Positions 32,963 to 45,044 of a stretch of DNA of 64,000 nt are shown here, in pieces. Location of the stretch: positions 55,960,229-56,024,228 of the forward strand of contig CM071570.1 in NCBI GenBank assembly GCA_036426205.1, given 5' to 3'. The notes under the pieces are model-generated. The model did no database searches, was not told the origin of the DNA, and saw nothing but the letters and a program-made list of their open reading frames with translations. This DNA is from Ascaphus truei. Its lineage: Eukaryota > Chordata > Amphibia > Anura > Ascaphidae. A program made the translations under genes and the position numbers. Every line of letters begins with the position of its first letter. The first letter of the stretch is position 1.

Positions 32963-33460
32963 AAAAACAAAGAGAAGCGCAGGCTCCATAGTGTTTAACT
33001 GTATAAAAATAAAGTCAATTTAATATGACACGCAGCCCCCTGAGGAAGTCACGAGATAGTGACGAAACTAGTTGGGACAAGGTGGTGACGTCAGCACACA
33101 CGGCGGTAGAGAGGAGGTCTCTGTACCTGACGGATAGCCTGGTTGCAAACGCTGCACATGCGGTCTGTGTCCAGAGCATTCAGCTGACCGGAGGACTGGC
33201 ATTAATGTGCTGAGAGACTGGCTGATCGAGTGTAGCATTGCGGAAGTGCGACAGGAGTTTCCAGCAGCTGTACCATACCAAGGCAGAGTATTACATTGGA
33301 CCCCTCCAACCCAGCTGACGTACCCCTTAGAGATTTCTCTCAAATGTTCAGTGTTTTTTTAAATCTTGTAAGTGTGATTCCAAGGGACTGCGTGTCATAT
33401 TAAATGGACTTTATTTTTATACAGTTAAACACTATGGAGCCTGCGCTTCTCTTTGTTTTT
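32963..33460 (+). mobile_element. Hammerhead-bearing element with 73-bp inverted terminal repeats
   Basis: Bases 32963-33035 and 33388-33460 are inverted copies, 72 of 73 identical (AAAAACAAAGAGAAGCGCAGG at the outer edge). The ribozyme-like motif starts at the inner edge of the left arm. Between the arms are about 350 bp with GGTGACGTCAGCAC near the left and no coding capacity. Inverted terminal copies of a ribozyme-proximal segment fit a PLE-type insertion better than a DNA transposon. No target duplication was identified. Confidence 0.7.
33037..33076 (+). ncRNA. Hammerhead-like motif B
   Basis: CTGAGGA (33040-33046), an extra A, stem II GTCAC / GAGATA / GTGAC (33048-33063, 5 perfect pairs), GAA (33064-33066), the palindrome ACTAGT (33067-33072) and T. 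CCC (33037-33039) pairs with GGG (33074-33076). The second copy at 36990-37029 is identical across this stretch. Confidence 0.55.
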
Positions 33461-33765
33461 TTTCTGTAGATTCTATTGTGGATGGCTATACCACATCAAA
33501 GGAGCTTCAACGAGCCAATAGTTATCTGGTGGTCTGAATCCTTTCAATTGCATTACATCCTCAGTGGATCCGGATGGACTCTAATTGTGAACTCTAAGTG
33601 TTCTATATATTCATTGGTTTACAAACACTGTATTTTTATATTGGTTAGATCACATATAGATTTAGTACTCATTAGTTTTTGTATCACAATATTATATTTC
33701 ATTAATATTTCACTTATATTCACTTTAGCCTAACGTTTTTTATTAGTTTCATAGAGCTACTTTTT

Positions 33766-34143
33766 GTGTATTTATATAACCCCGCCTTACCCGGCTCAGA
33801 AAGAGTGCTACATTGAGGTGTCATATACAGTTGTGCTCAATGTCTCTAATTACCTTCTCAGGGTGCTGGAATCCAGGCTGGCTGAGCATATATGTTAGAA
33901 GGTGATAATGAAGGGGCACCAGTATCTTTATTGGTACAAACAAGAGCTTTATTCCTTTGATTAGGTTCCATTTTAAGGACATCTTAACTTAAGACAATAA
34001 TGAGTGGCAATGAATACAGTTGCATTAGGTATTCTTCTCCAGACATCTCTCACCACTATCCTAGGAAGGTTCTGGACTTTTTATCGTTAGCACTGCGTCT
34101 GCATGGTATTCGCTGTCCCTGCATTTGGATTTGCCTCCTTCCC
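33766..34143. other. Spacer between the two duplicated blocks
   Basis: About 380 bp without a second copy in the window. It includes GTATCTTTATTGGTACAAAC and no recognised element. Confidence 0.4.
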
Positions 34144-36853
34144 ATGCCAGCAAGCAGAGATTGCTGTGGTATGAGTTTCAAGGGGGGGTTTGCGGAGAGA
34201 AAGTGTTGTCAGATTGTCTATAGCAGGGCCCAGAGTTGCTTGGATACCCCCAAAAATGTACCGGGAATCATGAGTGATTCCTGGATACATGTAGGCACAT
34301 TGTGTGTGGCAATACCTCTCTTGAAAACGGTTTCGTGACTCACCACTAGGGGTTCCCTACATCAGCATTGCCCAGAAAGGTAAATGGGGCATAGGGATGC
34401 CAAGTGTCCCGGTAACTATGAGGGGTCCCTAAGTTAAGGGGGATGCCCAGTTAATGCCGGTACACCAGAACCTGTAAAGGGTTCATTGGTTGGTTCCCTG
34501 TTCAGCACAGACCAGAAAGATAAAAGGGGATAGGGATGTGAGGTGTCCCTGGAACAGTCAAGGGGTCCCTAGGTTAATGAGGGATACCCAGTAATCCTCA
34601 GGTCACCCAGAACCGGTATAGGTATAGGGGTTCTGAGGTGCTCCAACCATACATATAAGGCAGGAACCCTCGCTGAGAGCACGGACTTTGTACTGACGAG
34701 CAGCACAATTTGGAGGATTGTATTGCTTTCCTTTCCTCCAGATTCACTTCAGTCTCGGATTCTCTGTATGGTGTTTCTTTGTGCTACAATATGCTCTGAT
34801 ATGAGAGAACAGTCCTTTAACTAATAGAATATTAGTGTCAGTTTCCTTAGGTTGCCCTTAGGTATCCTGCATGCTATGGAGATTTATGTTTAACTTGTTC
34901 ACTTACTCTAAGGTGTAATTGTTATAGTTTTTTTTTTTAGTTTTTCATACATTTACTGTTTGGGAGGTGTGTTGGGTGGAGGTAGGGAAGTACCACAGAC
35001 TATTCCAGTCTGTGAGAAGGCCTGAAGAAGGGGCGCTGTAGTCCTCGAAACGGGCCCCCCTATGATTTATTACCTTTGACCTGAAAGTGTGATATACGTT
35101 GTCCTTGCTTTCCCCTATCTCCTTTCTCCCCCCCCCCCCTCCGTTGTTTTCCCTTTGTATTTCCCCCATTCCTCTTCTCTCTAGACCTACAATGTATGTT
35201 CAGCCTTGCTTCCAAGTAAAATTCCTACTTAGCCCCGAATAGGGTTGGCTTATGTAGTGCAATATTTGTGAATATATCGGTATTTTTCTACTGACGCCTT
35301 TTCTGGTTTTCATGAGTGCTGGGAACCATTAAATTTAATTAACATATAAGGTGGCGAGGGATTCTTAGAATCCATACTAAGTCTATGCAATAGTGTGTGG
35401 GGGATGGCTGGTGAAAAATAAAGTGCAGCTTTTTATTCTATTCCATACTAGAAAGACTTAGGTTTTTAAAGTGTATATTTTATTAACAAAGTGTGTTAAG
35501 TACATATATGCTTTGTGCACAGTAAATGAGCTGGGACTTTCAGAACCAATGTTCTGACAGGCCACTTGGGCTACCAACTGGTGCCAGTAAGTCTGAACAG
35601 GACATCGGAGATGAAAGCCACAGAGGATGTCTCAGGTGTGAAAACAGATGGGCAGCAGGAACAGTGAGCACCCAAGTCTGTCGTCCAGTTGTTCTGTCAG
35701 ACTTGAAGGAGCTTGTCAACTGCGTGTGTCATGAGGGAACCAGGGGCAGAGGTGCCAAGTTCCCATGCCCCTTGGTTCATTCAGATTTCAGCTAAACCTG
35801 TTTTTTCTACCGGCATGTCTCTGATTGGTGCTGAGAAAGTTCTCACTCTTTCTGTGGGGTGTAGTATTTTGTGAATGGAGTGAGAAATATGCACCCATAG
35901 ATTTGGTCTTCAGATTCGTTAAGCACCAAGTCAAGCAAGTAAATTCCAGTCCTGAGGAGAGTGGGGGGGAGCGGTGTCGTTTGAATGGGCAGGGTGATTT
36001 CAGTTCCAGGACATTGTGGGGTAAGTCCCGGTCAGGGGAAAATCCTTATTTCAGATTCCCTGCACCTAGGAGAGTCTAGGTTTTAACCCCAGTTCCTCAA
36101 GTAAGTGCGTCTTTTTGCCTGTAGTTTGTGTTCCACTGTGTGTATGCCTATTTAAGTGAATAAACTACAATTTATTTAATTACCTGTTTTGCTCAATGAA
36201 TGGTCCTGGAATAAGAAAGGTGTAAACTGCCTGGTGGTCCCGTGACAGCATTGTCATGGTAACCCGGCTCAAATGACACGCGGGGTCACGTGCCATAATT
36301 TGATGCGTGTAGCTGAGGAGGGGGAAAGATGTGCACCTCTGTGTAGATGACGAAAAGTGGTTTTGAAGATTGGATATAAAATCGCTCTAACATTACCCAT
36401 TGACAAGTATTGTATTGTAATGTAGAGGAGGAGCGGACAACATTACATCCGGGCCACGCTGGGTAATCAGCTAGTATTATATATACACACCACACACCAC
36501 ACCACACAACCTACTCACACCATTGGTATACACTCCCACTCCCCACACACCTTTTGTAAGCGCTGTATACACGTGGGTGCTTTTAGAGTGTTACATACAT
36601 ACATACACACATACTGTACACACCGACACTCTTACATCACTAACATTCAGGGACTATTTACACCTCAAGTCATAAATCGCATACAGCACAGGGGGAGGGA
36701 TGGGTTCAGTCACACATAACATTCCAAGATGCACTGTTTTTAAGTAAAACCCTTACATGCTTTATTCATTGTAACACCGCGGAAAGAAGAGATCAGTGTA
36801 TCTTGAAAAGCTTGCACAAATAAAAGCATTTCGTTAGCCACAGAACGGAATTG

Positions 36854-36891
<38 letters not shown>

Positions 36892-37708
36892 ATCTACTAT
36901 CTACTGTATATATATATAAAAACAAGAGAAGCGCAGGCTCCATAGTGTTTAACTGTATAAAAATAAGTCAATTTAATATGACACGCAGCCCCCTGAGGAA
37001 GTCACGAGATAGTGACGAAACTAGTTGGGACAAGGTGGTGACGTCAGCACACACGGCGGTAGAGAGGAGGTCTCTGTACCTGACGGATAGCCTGGTTGCA
37101 AACGCTGCACATGCGGTCTGGTGTCCAGAGCATTCAGCTGACCGGAGGGACTGGCATTAATGTGCTGAGAGACTGGCTGATCGAGTGTAGCATTGGGAAG
37201 TGCGACAGGAGTTTCCAGCAGCTGTACCATACCAAGGCAGAGTATTACATTGGACCCTCCAAACCAGCTGACGTACCCCTTAGAGATTTCTCTCAAAGTC
37301 AGTGTTTTTTTTAAATCTTGTAAGTGTGATTCCAAGGGACGTGCGTGTCATATTAAATGGACTTTATTTTTATACAGTTAAACACTATGGAGCCTGCGTT
37401 CTCTTGTTTTTTTTGTAGATTCTATTGTGGATGGCTATAACCACATCAAAGGAGCTTCAACGAGCCAATAGTTATCTGGTGGTCTGAACCTTTCAATTGC
37501 ATTACATCCTCAGTGGATCCGGATGGACTCTAATTGTGAACTCTAAGTGTTCTATAATTCATTGGTTTACAAACACTGTATTTTTATATTGGTTAGATCA
37601 CATATAGATTTAGTACTCATTAGTTTTTGTATCACAATATTATATTTCATTAATATTTCCCTTATATTCACTTTAGCTCAACGTTTTTTATTAGTGTTCA
37701 TAGAGCTA
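34144..37708 (+). repeat. Second copy of 30151-33765
   Basis: Starting at ATGCCAGCAAGCAGAGATTG, this block repeats the earlier one through the LTR-like element, the hAT right end, the Helitron end, both microsatellites and the inverted-repeat hammerhead element. It is about 50 bp shorter. Differences are mostly missing or extra single bases, often in short homopolymers, with few substitutions. The block ends in error-like AT repeats next to a gap. It should not be counted as independent copies of the elements. Confidence 0.9.
36990..37029 (+). ncRNA. Second copy of hammerhead-like motif B
   Basis: The core, both stems and the ACTAGT palindrome are unchanged relative to 33037-33076, although the surrounding DNA has many indels. 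Confidence 0.45.
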
Positions 37709-37716
37709 TTTGTGTG

Positions 37717-37788
37717 TGTGTTGTGTGTGTGTGGTTATATATATATATATATTATAATATATATATATATTATATTATATAAATATAT

Positions 37789-37824
<36 letters not shown>

Positions 37825-37847
37825 GATATATATTATATATTAATCTA
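37717..37847 (+). repeat. GT then AT low-complexity tract bordering the gap
   Basis: An irregular GT run is followed by broken AT repeats. The irregularity suggests low-quality consensus at a contig end. Confidence 0.85.
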
Positions 37848-37881
37848 NNNNNNNNNNNNNNNNNNNNNNNNNNNNNNNNNN
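37848..37881. other. Assembly gap (34 N)
   Basis: Thirty-four undetermined bases. The odd length suggests an estimated rather than a standard-size gap. Confidence 0.99.
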
Positions 37882-40300
37882 TCATGTCTGTCAGAACTAT
37901 GTGAATTGAATCCAACATCAGACATAGTGATAAAGATCTATTTGTAATGTAATGTATATACACTACATAGTTGATCTTGTTCATTTTAGAGTGAACAGAT
38001 GTTAAACATACAAGCTCTCAAATTGGGCAGGAAACCCAATATTTCCTGTTATCTTTATTTTCTTTATCTACTTGAGAAAAAAAATGATGGATTAAACTCC
38101 AGAAATTAGGCTCCTGCCCATAAATACAGAAAACATGTTCAACTGCTTGTTTATGTCCTTGTTCTGGAATGAGAGGGCTCAAGAGATTATTTTTTGCACA
38201 GTTCAGTCATGTCTATGTATGTGTTGTTATACGATTCTAAGAACAGCTCCACATGGGGCTTCCAGGTGCTATAACTGAGGCTGTAGTTATTCCACCCAAC
38301 ACTAAAGCGAGGTTGGGGGAAAAAGCACACAGTCCACAGCTTGTGGTAAAACCATGTAGCCTTGGGGTATTAACCCGTTAGTCGCCCCTTTGCTATTGAA
38401 TGAACAATATAAGAGCTGGTACTTTTGTGCTCTTCCCTTAACATTCCCAGGGTATTAGGGATATTATGGTTTCCTATGGCTGCAAAGAGAGTTGTGGTTT
38501 CTGAACAATGAAATGGTTTACCGCAGCAAGAAAGATAAGATGAGACAGGAATAATATTTAATCAGGAATCATTTCTCCACCCCCACCTAATGGTCTGTGA
38601 TTTTTTTGATTTTTTTTACCAGTTTTAGCAAGAATAAATATTGTGTGCTTTATATACAGGCACTGAATCCTAGTGAAAAGTACTTAATCAAACTAATCCA
38701 ATCTCACAAAAAGTTCATTCTATTACAGAGATTTCTGGATGCTGGCTGCATTTTGAGCTATGTTTAATGCCACTTTTTGGCTGTCTGCCTTGAATAAAAG
38801 TCAAGGGTTGCAGCACTTTAATTGGGTATAAATACTGTCAGTGCAGTCGGCTTCAACTTCAGTCATGCAGAAATCATTTTAGTTTGATGGGATCATTGTT
38901 CCACATTTTAATTGAAGCATTTGTGAGAAACACTGACATAATCTCGTTATTATTGTAGTATTACTACAGGCCCAGGGTAGCATCTGATCTGGTTTCATAT
39001 TTTTCCCATCACCAGAACTAATATCCAGTCATAAACGTGTCTTGGTGATAGGGAATTGGAAGGAGAATTATCTTCTAGTGATTATGAATGCCGGTAAACC
39101 ATTAATCAAATGCCTCTGGAGGTGCCAGTTATGAGGATTGTGCAGGCAGTGACAATAGCATGCTCTTATCTACATTTTGTATTGTTTATATTAATCCTTA
39201 AAGTATCCTTATACTGTTATTCCTATAGTTGTTCCAAACTTTGCCAAACTTACTACTTTGTATAAGTTGTATTTAAATATGGCTAAAGTTGTGAACGTGT
39301 GTGTGTGTGTTTTTTTATTATCTGCAAAATCTACTTCCTGTATTTAATTTAGGTAATCTTTTTTTATTGGAAACTTTTTTTGATGTGCCTTGTTAATTCT
39401 AACAGATTCTTCAGTGAGAAATAATTTATAGCAACCTGCTTGCTACTCTTTTAAGTGTATATTTTAATTAGTGACTTTTGATCTGAGGATTTCAAATTCA
39501 TATAGTGGTTGAAGGTGCTGCTGTGAGTTGTAATTCGGCATACAGTAATATCTGCACATGGCGGAAATGATGGAATAGCCCTGTTTGCAGACAGGACCAT
39601 ACAAGATAAATGTTAAATTACTGTAACAAATAAGTCACATCTCCAGGGCAATGGCAGGGAAATCTTGATAAACCGTATTTGACAATTATCCAGCTAGAAA
39701 AGTACTCTACATGCTACCAAGTATCTGGGATCTGTGTATTATATTCCTGGCTCTTAAGCTTAGTTGTTTTATTCATACTTGATCTTATGATGTACTGAAA
39801 TGGAACTTTAGTCCCAAATCCAACATAAATTAGTAATTTAAATTAAGTCTAAAGTACTAGGATCACGAATTGCATGATTGTGTCTCAGAATGTACAGTAT
39901 GTTTTTCGCAGATTTTAGGGAATTTCCTGATATGTAGTATGTTGATCCCTTCTTGAGACAAACAAGTTCAATTTAAGGAGATATTGTACCCTCCAGTGTG
40001 TAGGCTTTCATAGTATGTACAGTATTAGGACATTATTTGCTGTGTGAAAACCTGTGTAGAGCATTTTTGATGGTCTCGTAGTAATCCAATCTGTAAAATT
40101 ATTCTACTTGGGGGACCAAAGAGGAACGATTAAAAATCTCAATAATGGATTGTATGAAGTCGTCAACTTTCATGCTGGCATGACATGTTAGAAACCACCA
40201 TGTGTATGTAGTGTGTATGAAACCCAATTTAGGTTGTAATAGGTAGAAGTCAGAATCACCTGAAAGCCATTCCAAGATTTGTTTAGAAAAGCTATTTATC
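37882..40300. other. Single-copy-looking DNA, possible conserved non-coding part
   Basis: No mobile-element signature was seen. The part at about 38740-39200 has mixed composition without low complexity and reads like vertebrate conserved non-coding DNA, but this is only an impression without alignment. Confidence 0.3.
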
Positions 40301-40302
40301 TG

Positions 40303-40380
40303 GGGTTATGCATTAAACTGCAATAGTGCCGATTCGGGCACTATGGCATGGAAACTCCCATTGATTTGAATGCATAACCC
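40303..40380. mobile_element. 78-bp foldback MITE
   Basis: The termini GGGTTATGCATT and AATGCATAACCC are exact inverses over 12 bases. Inside, AGTGCC / GATTC / GGGCACT forms a second small hairpin. Confidence 0.65.
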
Positions 40381-40784
40381 ACCAATACTTTTTACACGTG
40401 CAATCAATAATAAATCAGTCTATGTCAGTGCTAGGATAGAGTGCTCAAAAAAGAAGTGCAGGAACTCGCATTGAGAATGATGGTTTACAATGGGAGGGGT
40501 AAAGATATAGATTGGAGCTAATGGTTGACGAACCACTTCAAACTAGTGGTACTGTGCTCTAATTCAGGATATTTAAACTTATTTGAAAAAGGAAGATATT
40601 ATAGCGGTATTTTTAATGTTTATTTCATTGTTATGTCCTTCCAATTTAAGTCAATCCCTTTTACGTTGAAAACCAAAAAACTACCTTTCTGTAGATAAAA
40701 GTACACAGTATGATTGGGTCCAATAGAAACAACCTTGGTTTTCTTTTATATTTAGTATAGCTTTATATGTATCCTAAAATGTTT

Positions 40785-41165
40785 TACTTCATATATTGTA
40801 TCAGCCTCAACTACCTCTATTGAAAGACTATTACATGAATCTCCAACCCTTTCAAGTACTTTCTCACATTTCCCCTGAGTCGGATACCCACCAGCTTCAG
40901 AGCATGGTCTCTTGTTCTAGCACTTTCTCTTTCTATGAAATATGTTTCTCTCCTGTACATTTTGAAACCTTGTGTGGATTTATAGTTTCCATCATAGCCT
41001 TCTGTCTCTTTTCTCTTTGAAGCTGTACATATTAAAGTCCTTCAGTTTTTCCTGAAGAGTTTCATGGGGTACACCATAGACAAGTTCAGTTGCCCTTATT
41101 TGCACAATCTGTCATTTATATATGTCCTTCTGGAGATCTGGTCTCCAGAGCTGAACACATTACTC
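40785..41165 (-). pseudogene. Rex1/CR1-like LINE, RT C-terminal remnant
   Basis: In shifting frames the minus strand gives VQIRATELVYGVPHETLQEK, then LKDFNMYSFKEKR, RFQNVQERNIF and finally IEVVEADTIYEVKHF. The order, an xxVQxRATKLV-like block, LxxLxxxxLxERR and a closing VxADTIxxFK, is that of the C-terminal end of Rex1/CR1-type reverse transcriptases. Several frameshifts are needed, so it is long dead. Confidence 0.7.
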
Positions 41166-41343
41166 TAGGCAAGGGCAGATTGGAGACAGATGTCTGTGTT
41201 AACGGCCATCCTCCCACGACGTGGCGTCATGATGTGACGTCGCATTGTCGTGGCGACACATCGCGACGTGAATTCACATTGATGTGCACCATGTGACTTT
41301 GGGTCGCCTTGAGAATGCAATGCTGCAGAAGGAGATTCAGAAA

Positions 41344-41640
41344 TAGTAGATAAATGGCGGTGACATCAAATAAGTTGTAATATTTTCAAAGATATTGCAT
41401 AATCAGTCTTTTCCTGGGTGGAAATCTTTCTTTCTCAGCTTAAAACGTCCTGTCCTGTCAGATGCCTCTTCTAGTGTTATCTTATCTGCCTTATCTAATT
41501 AAACCAACCAGTATTTATCTAGGGAATATCCCTTAGTTTTAGTCAGTCTTTCCTACTCCTAACATTGTAACCGCATAGTCCTGGGCACTGGGAAAGCTGT
41601 CTGCGACCCTGACATCACATATCAACTAAACACCGTTAAG
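41344..41640 (+). repeat. Dispersed repeat R2, copy 1
   Basis: It shares with 50905-51240 the ordered blocks ATGGCxGTGA, TCAAATAAGTT, TTCAAAGAT, CAGTATTTATC(x)xGG and AATATCCCTTAGTT. The two copies are well diverged. The family and mechanism are unknown. Confidence 0.5.
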
Positions 41641-41738
41641 GTTAGCACAAGGACTTAACTTTACTTTAGACTTGGCGTTGCTCCCATTCAGATTCTGAAA
41701 TAAAGTTTTTACAGGAACTGGACGGGCGAAACACCATA

Positions 41739-42069
41739 CAGGCATACCCCGCTTTAAGGACACTCACTTTAAGTACACTCGCGAGTAAGTACATTTCGCT
41801 CAATAGGCAAACAGCAGCTCACGCATGCGCCTGTCAGCATGTCCTGAACAGCAATACTGGCTCCCTACCTGTACCGAAGTTGTGCACAAGCAGAGAGGCT
41901 ATAGAGCCTGTTACACATGCGTTATTTACATCAGTTATGCACATATATGACGATTGCAGTACAGTACGTGCATCAAAAGTGGGGAAAAGGGAGTGCTTCA
42001 CTTTAAGTACATTTTCACTTTACATACATGCTCCAGTCCCATTGCGTACGTTAATGTGGGGTATGCCTG
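41739..42069. mobile_element. pogo/Tigger-like MITE
   Basis: The termini CAGGCATACCCC and GGGGTATGCCTG are perfect inverses flanked by TA on both sides. The sequence continues GCTTTAAGGACAC at the left, and CACTTTAAGTACATTTTC near the right is a subterminal repeat. The CAGGCATACC tip matches the Tigger pattern. The element is 331 bp and non-coding. Confidence 0.85.
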
Positions 42070-42079
42070 TACTGTAGTT

Positions 42080-43360
42080 AGGAATGAATTAACTCACATA
42101 GTGTTATATATGAGTAGAGGGTAGAGAGTAGCGCTGTCGTACGCTCTGGAGTGCGCTGATTCCGGTAAGGGAAGGTAAGTATGGATCGGGGGGAGGTCCG
42201 TCAGGGAAGATATAAAGTCCTGGAGGTGTCATTTGAAAATGCACATTTTTCCTCTGCTTACTTACATTTCACACAATACACATCAATGAACATACATTAT
42301 TTGCTGCTAGGTGTGATTGCACTTGTAATGGGTTCTTAGAGGGATAAACCATCTATTGTGAGCCTCCTACTATATAGTACACTTGGCCTGATTCCTGAAC
42401 ATACAATTTTGTGTTTTTCTTAAAGCTCATAATCTTATTATAAGCTTTCAAACTGTACAATCAGTGTACCTCTTTGACTGGACAATTTAGTTTGCAGCCA
42501 AACCACTTCAGACTTTAGATATATACCTTATTTCTATTTTTACTTAACCCAGGAGAGCATACCATAGATTGCCTCGTCTGTATGTGTTATGAGGTGGTGG
42601 TTGATTTTCAGACATTTAGTTGCTCTGAGCCATTGTTGTTAACTTATATGCCCAAATCAACCTTGACTAAGGAAGATGTGCAATAAATATCAATGTCTAA
42701 ATCAACTATCATTAAATGTTGTAAACAAGTAATACGTTTTCGTGCAAGCGGACTTATTTGATATCCTTATACATTTTTATTTATTTATTTAAATGTATAT
42801 GGCGAATCTGTTTATTTTTGGGATATTTATTTTATTAAAAGCATAAGAACATGTGAAATGTTTTATCTCTCGGTATGGGAGATCAGGTCATTGGAGCTTG
42901 TGTTATGTTTAAATCAAGAAAGATATATCCCCTCAAACCATTCTTGTTTAAGCCCATTGGGGTTTGAATAACCTTCCTGGTTTATTTTCATTGGTTTATT
43001 TGTACTTCTTTGTGGAATCATTTTCCGGATGCTATTTTGAAATGACTTTTGTTGAGAAAGGCTTGAATATATTGATAGGTTGTTGCAGTTTTTATGATTA
43101 TAATGGATTTATACTCATAGTGGATTTATTTTATGCCTTCAGGGAATAACATAAAGTGAGACTCTTATAGATAGTGAAATTCAGCAATTAACATTAAACT
43201 TTAGTTCTAATGCATGACTGACTCAATATTACACATTATTTCATCCCATGAAGTTACAAAGGCCTGGACCTCCAGTAACATTGTGAACCACAGGTTCATT
43301 GTAATATATCACATTTTATTGATACAATTTGAAAAACAGCCCTACACAATTTGCACTTCC
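42080..43360. other. No feature recognised
   Basis: AT-rich DNA without element or gene signature. Confidence 0.35.
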
Positions 43361-43362
43361 AA

Positions 43363-43440
43363 AAGAGTGCTAAGCTTTAGCGCGCCTCCGTTCCCATTCA
43401 TATGAATGAGAGTGAAGGCGCGGTAAAGCTTAGCACTCTT
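43363..43440. repeat. 78-bp near-perfect palindrome
   Basis: AAGAGTGCTAAGCTTTA at the left has its inverse at the right, and the arms continue through CGCGCC to the centre ATTCATATGAAT. It is probably a foldback MITE; GGATCTGGGCCC just outside the right arm may be the true terminus. Confidence 0.75.
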
Positions 43441-43639
43441 ATGTGGATCTGGGCCCAAGTTTGTTATCAATATGCTACATTCCCACTTTGAGTAAATAAC
43501 AAGTACATTAATGTACACCAGAGATGCAACTTGCTTAAATGGGCATTCCCTCCTAGGACAAAAGTGATTGAAGGTGATTGACAAATTTTAAACTAATGGG
43601 TATTTTTGAACAGTATTTTAAGCTTCTAAATTGTCCATG

Positions 43640-43796
43640 ATATGCAAGCCTTGTGGGGTATTTACAATCTTTATTTAATGCATTTTGGTAACAAGACTGT
43701 CTTGTTTATTTTTGACTGTTTATTGACTGTTTATTTTGGTACACAGCCGAAATAACAAAACTTGTATCAGTGTCCAATTATTTCTGGACCTAACTG
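43640..43796. mobile_element. Right end of Tc1-like MITE
   Basis: TGTCCAATTATTTCTGGACC then TAACTG, followed by TA, is a Tc1-type terminus. The matching left end was not found. Confidence 0.5.
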
Positions 43797-43798
43797 TA

Positions 43799-45040
43799 TA
43801 TAGCAGGGCTGCCCTGGGTCCACTTATCTCCGTGGGGTTCGTGGGTGCCAGCGTCAGAGCGGGCGCATGCGCCGTATACCGGCAAGGTGTGGAGGGGTAG
43901 AGCTGTGGTCGGGAAGGTGAAAGAGTCGCCGGAGGCTCCTGGCGGCTCCCACGGCAGGGCGCCGCCATGTTGGGTGTGCGTGCGCATGCGCAGAGGTTCG
44001 TGCATGCGCAAAGAGATTGTGGTGGCCATTACACGTGCACATGCACAGTACAGCGTGAGGGCGGCCAATACCGATATAGCTCCGCATGGGGAACTACAAT
44101 ACCCAGCAGTCCCAGGGGGCAGAGATCAGGTGCTGCAGAGCAGCCAATAGGGCGGTCAGATTGCCCTGCAGTCAAGTAGATACATTTCGCGCGCTGACAC
44201 GCCAGGCAGTCGGAGCTGGGACAGGAATAGGGTAGGTTGTGTTTGCAGGGCGTCTGTGGTCCCTACACTAGGCCAGAGACCCCCCCTAGGCCCCAGATAG
44301 GCCCTGACTCCCCTCAGCTAGTGGTTGCTGCAGGGCCAGGCCCATGGATAGGGACACTGCCCTGTAGTACCAGTGTGAGGGACACAGACAGGATGCAGCT
44401 GTACCCTGGCATCAGGTAGTCTGGGACCAGATCACCCCCTACAGATAAGAGACATTCTTCATGGTGGCACCGTCCACGCGGGACACCACCCAACGTAGAG
44501 GTGGAGGCTATGCCGACTTTGCTGGATCAGTGGATCCGCATTACCTTTCCGCCGTACACGGGTGTAGGAGTACCTAGGCAGGTACTACAAGTGCACCAAC
44601 TATACACCATCAGTTCTTGTGGGCAGCGCTGTCCCACACATTTGGGTGGGTTTGTACTTGTGGACACCATGGTTGTTGGGTTCCCAAGGGCTCTTCAGTA
44701 CGTTGGGGGTATAACCCATCAGGTGGGGACATTGGTTGGAGGACATTGTGGGGTTACGTCCCTGTGAGGCCTAATTGAAGTGGTCGTCGTGTTATTATTA
44801 TTAGTTTTATGCATACAGTAAACTATTATTTTATTCAGTGTGTGTATTATTGTATTGGGTCCTGTCACTGGGTTATCCAACATAGTAGGATCCCATGCAG
44901 GTGGAGGCGCTGTCACCAGATGGATCATACACACCCCAGGCTCCCAGCAGCGGAGGCTCGGCCCTCCTGTGAGCCACAGGTAACGCACCACACACACCGT
45001 AGCCGCCATATCTCACAGGGGGTTGGGGAAAGTGTGCTAA
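43799..45040 (+). mobile_element. LTR of family L-A, ends not resolved
   Basis: GC-rich, with several GCATGCGC-like and CCAATA motifs early, and near the 3' end the blocks GCAGGTGGAGGCGCTG, ACACCCCAGGCTCCC, GCAGCGGAGGCTCGG, CTGTGAGCC and ACAGGTAACGCAC. The same blocks occur in the same order in the complete LTRs at 59858-60936 and (minus strand) 62538-63559. No internal region or protein-coding sequence follows. The open frames within it have no domain. Confidence 0.6.
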
Positions 45041-45044
45041 ATAT

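Noticed and set aside
30151..37708. The two 3.6-kb copies as the LTR pair of one retroelement
   Set aside because: Each copy contains several unrelated nested elements and a microsatellite, and only about 380 bp separates them. That is not an LTR layout.
41715..41738. GGGCGAAACACC as another hammerhead
   Set aside because: Upstream ACTGGA lacks the core order and there is no supporting stem I.
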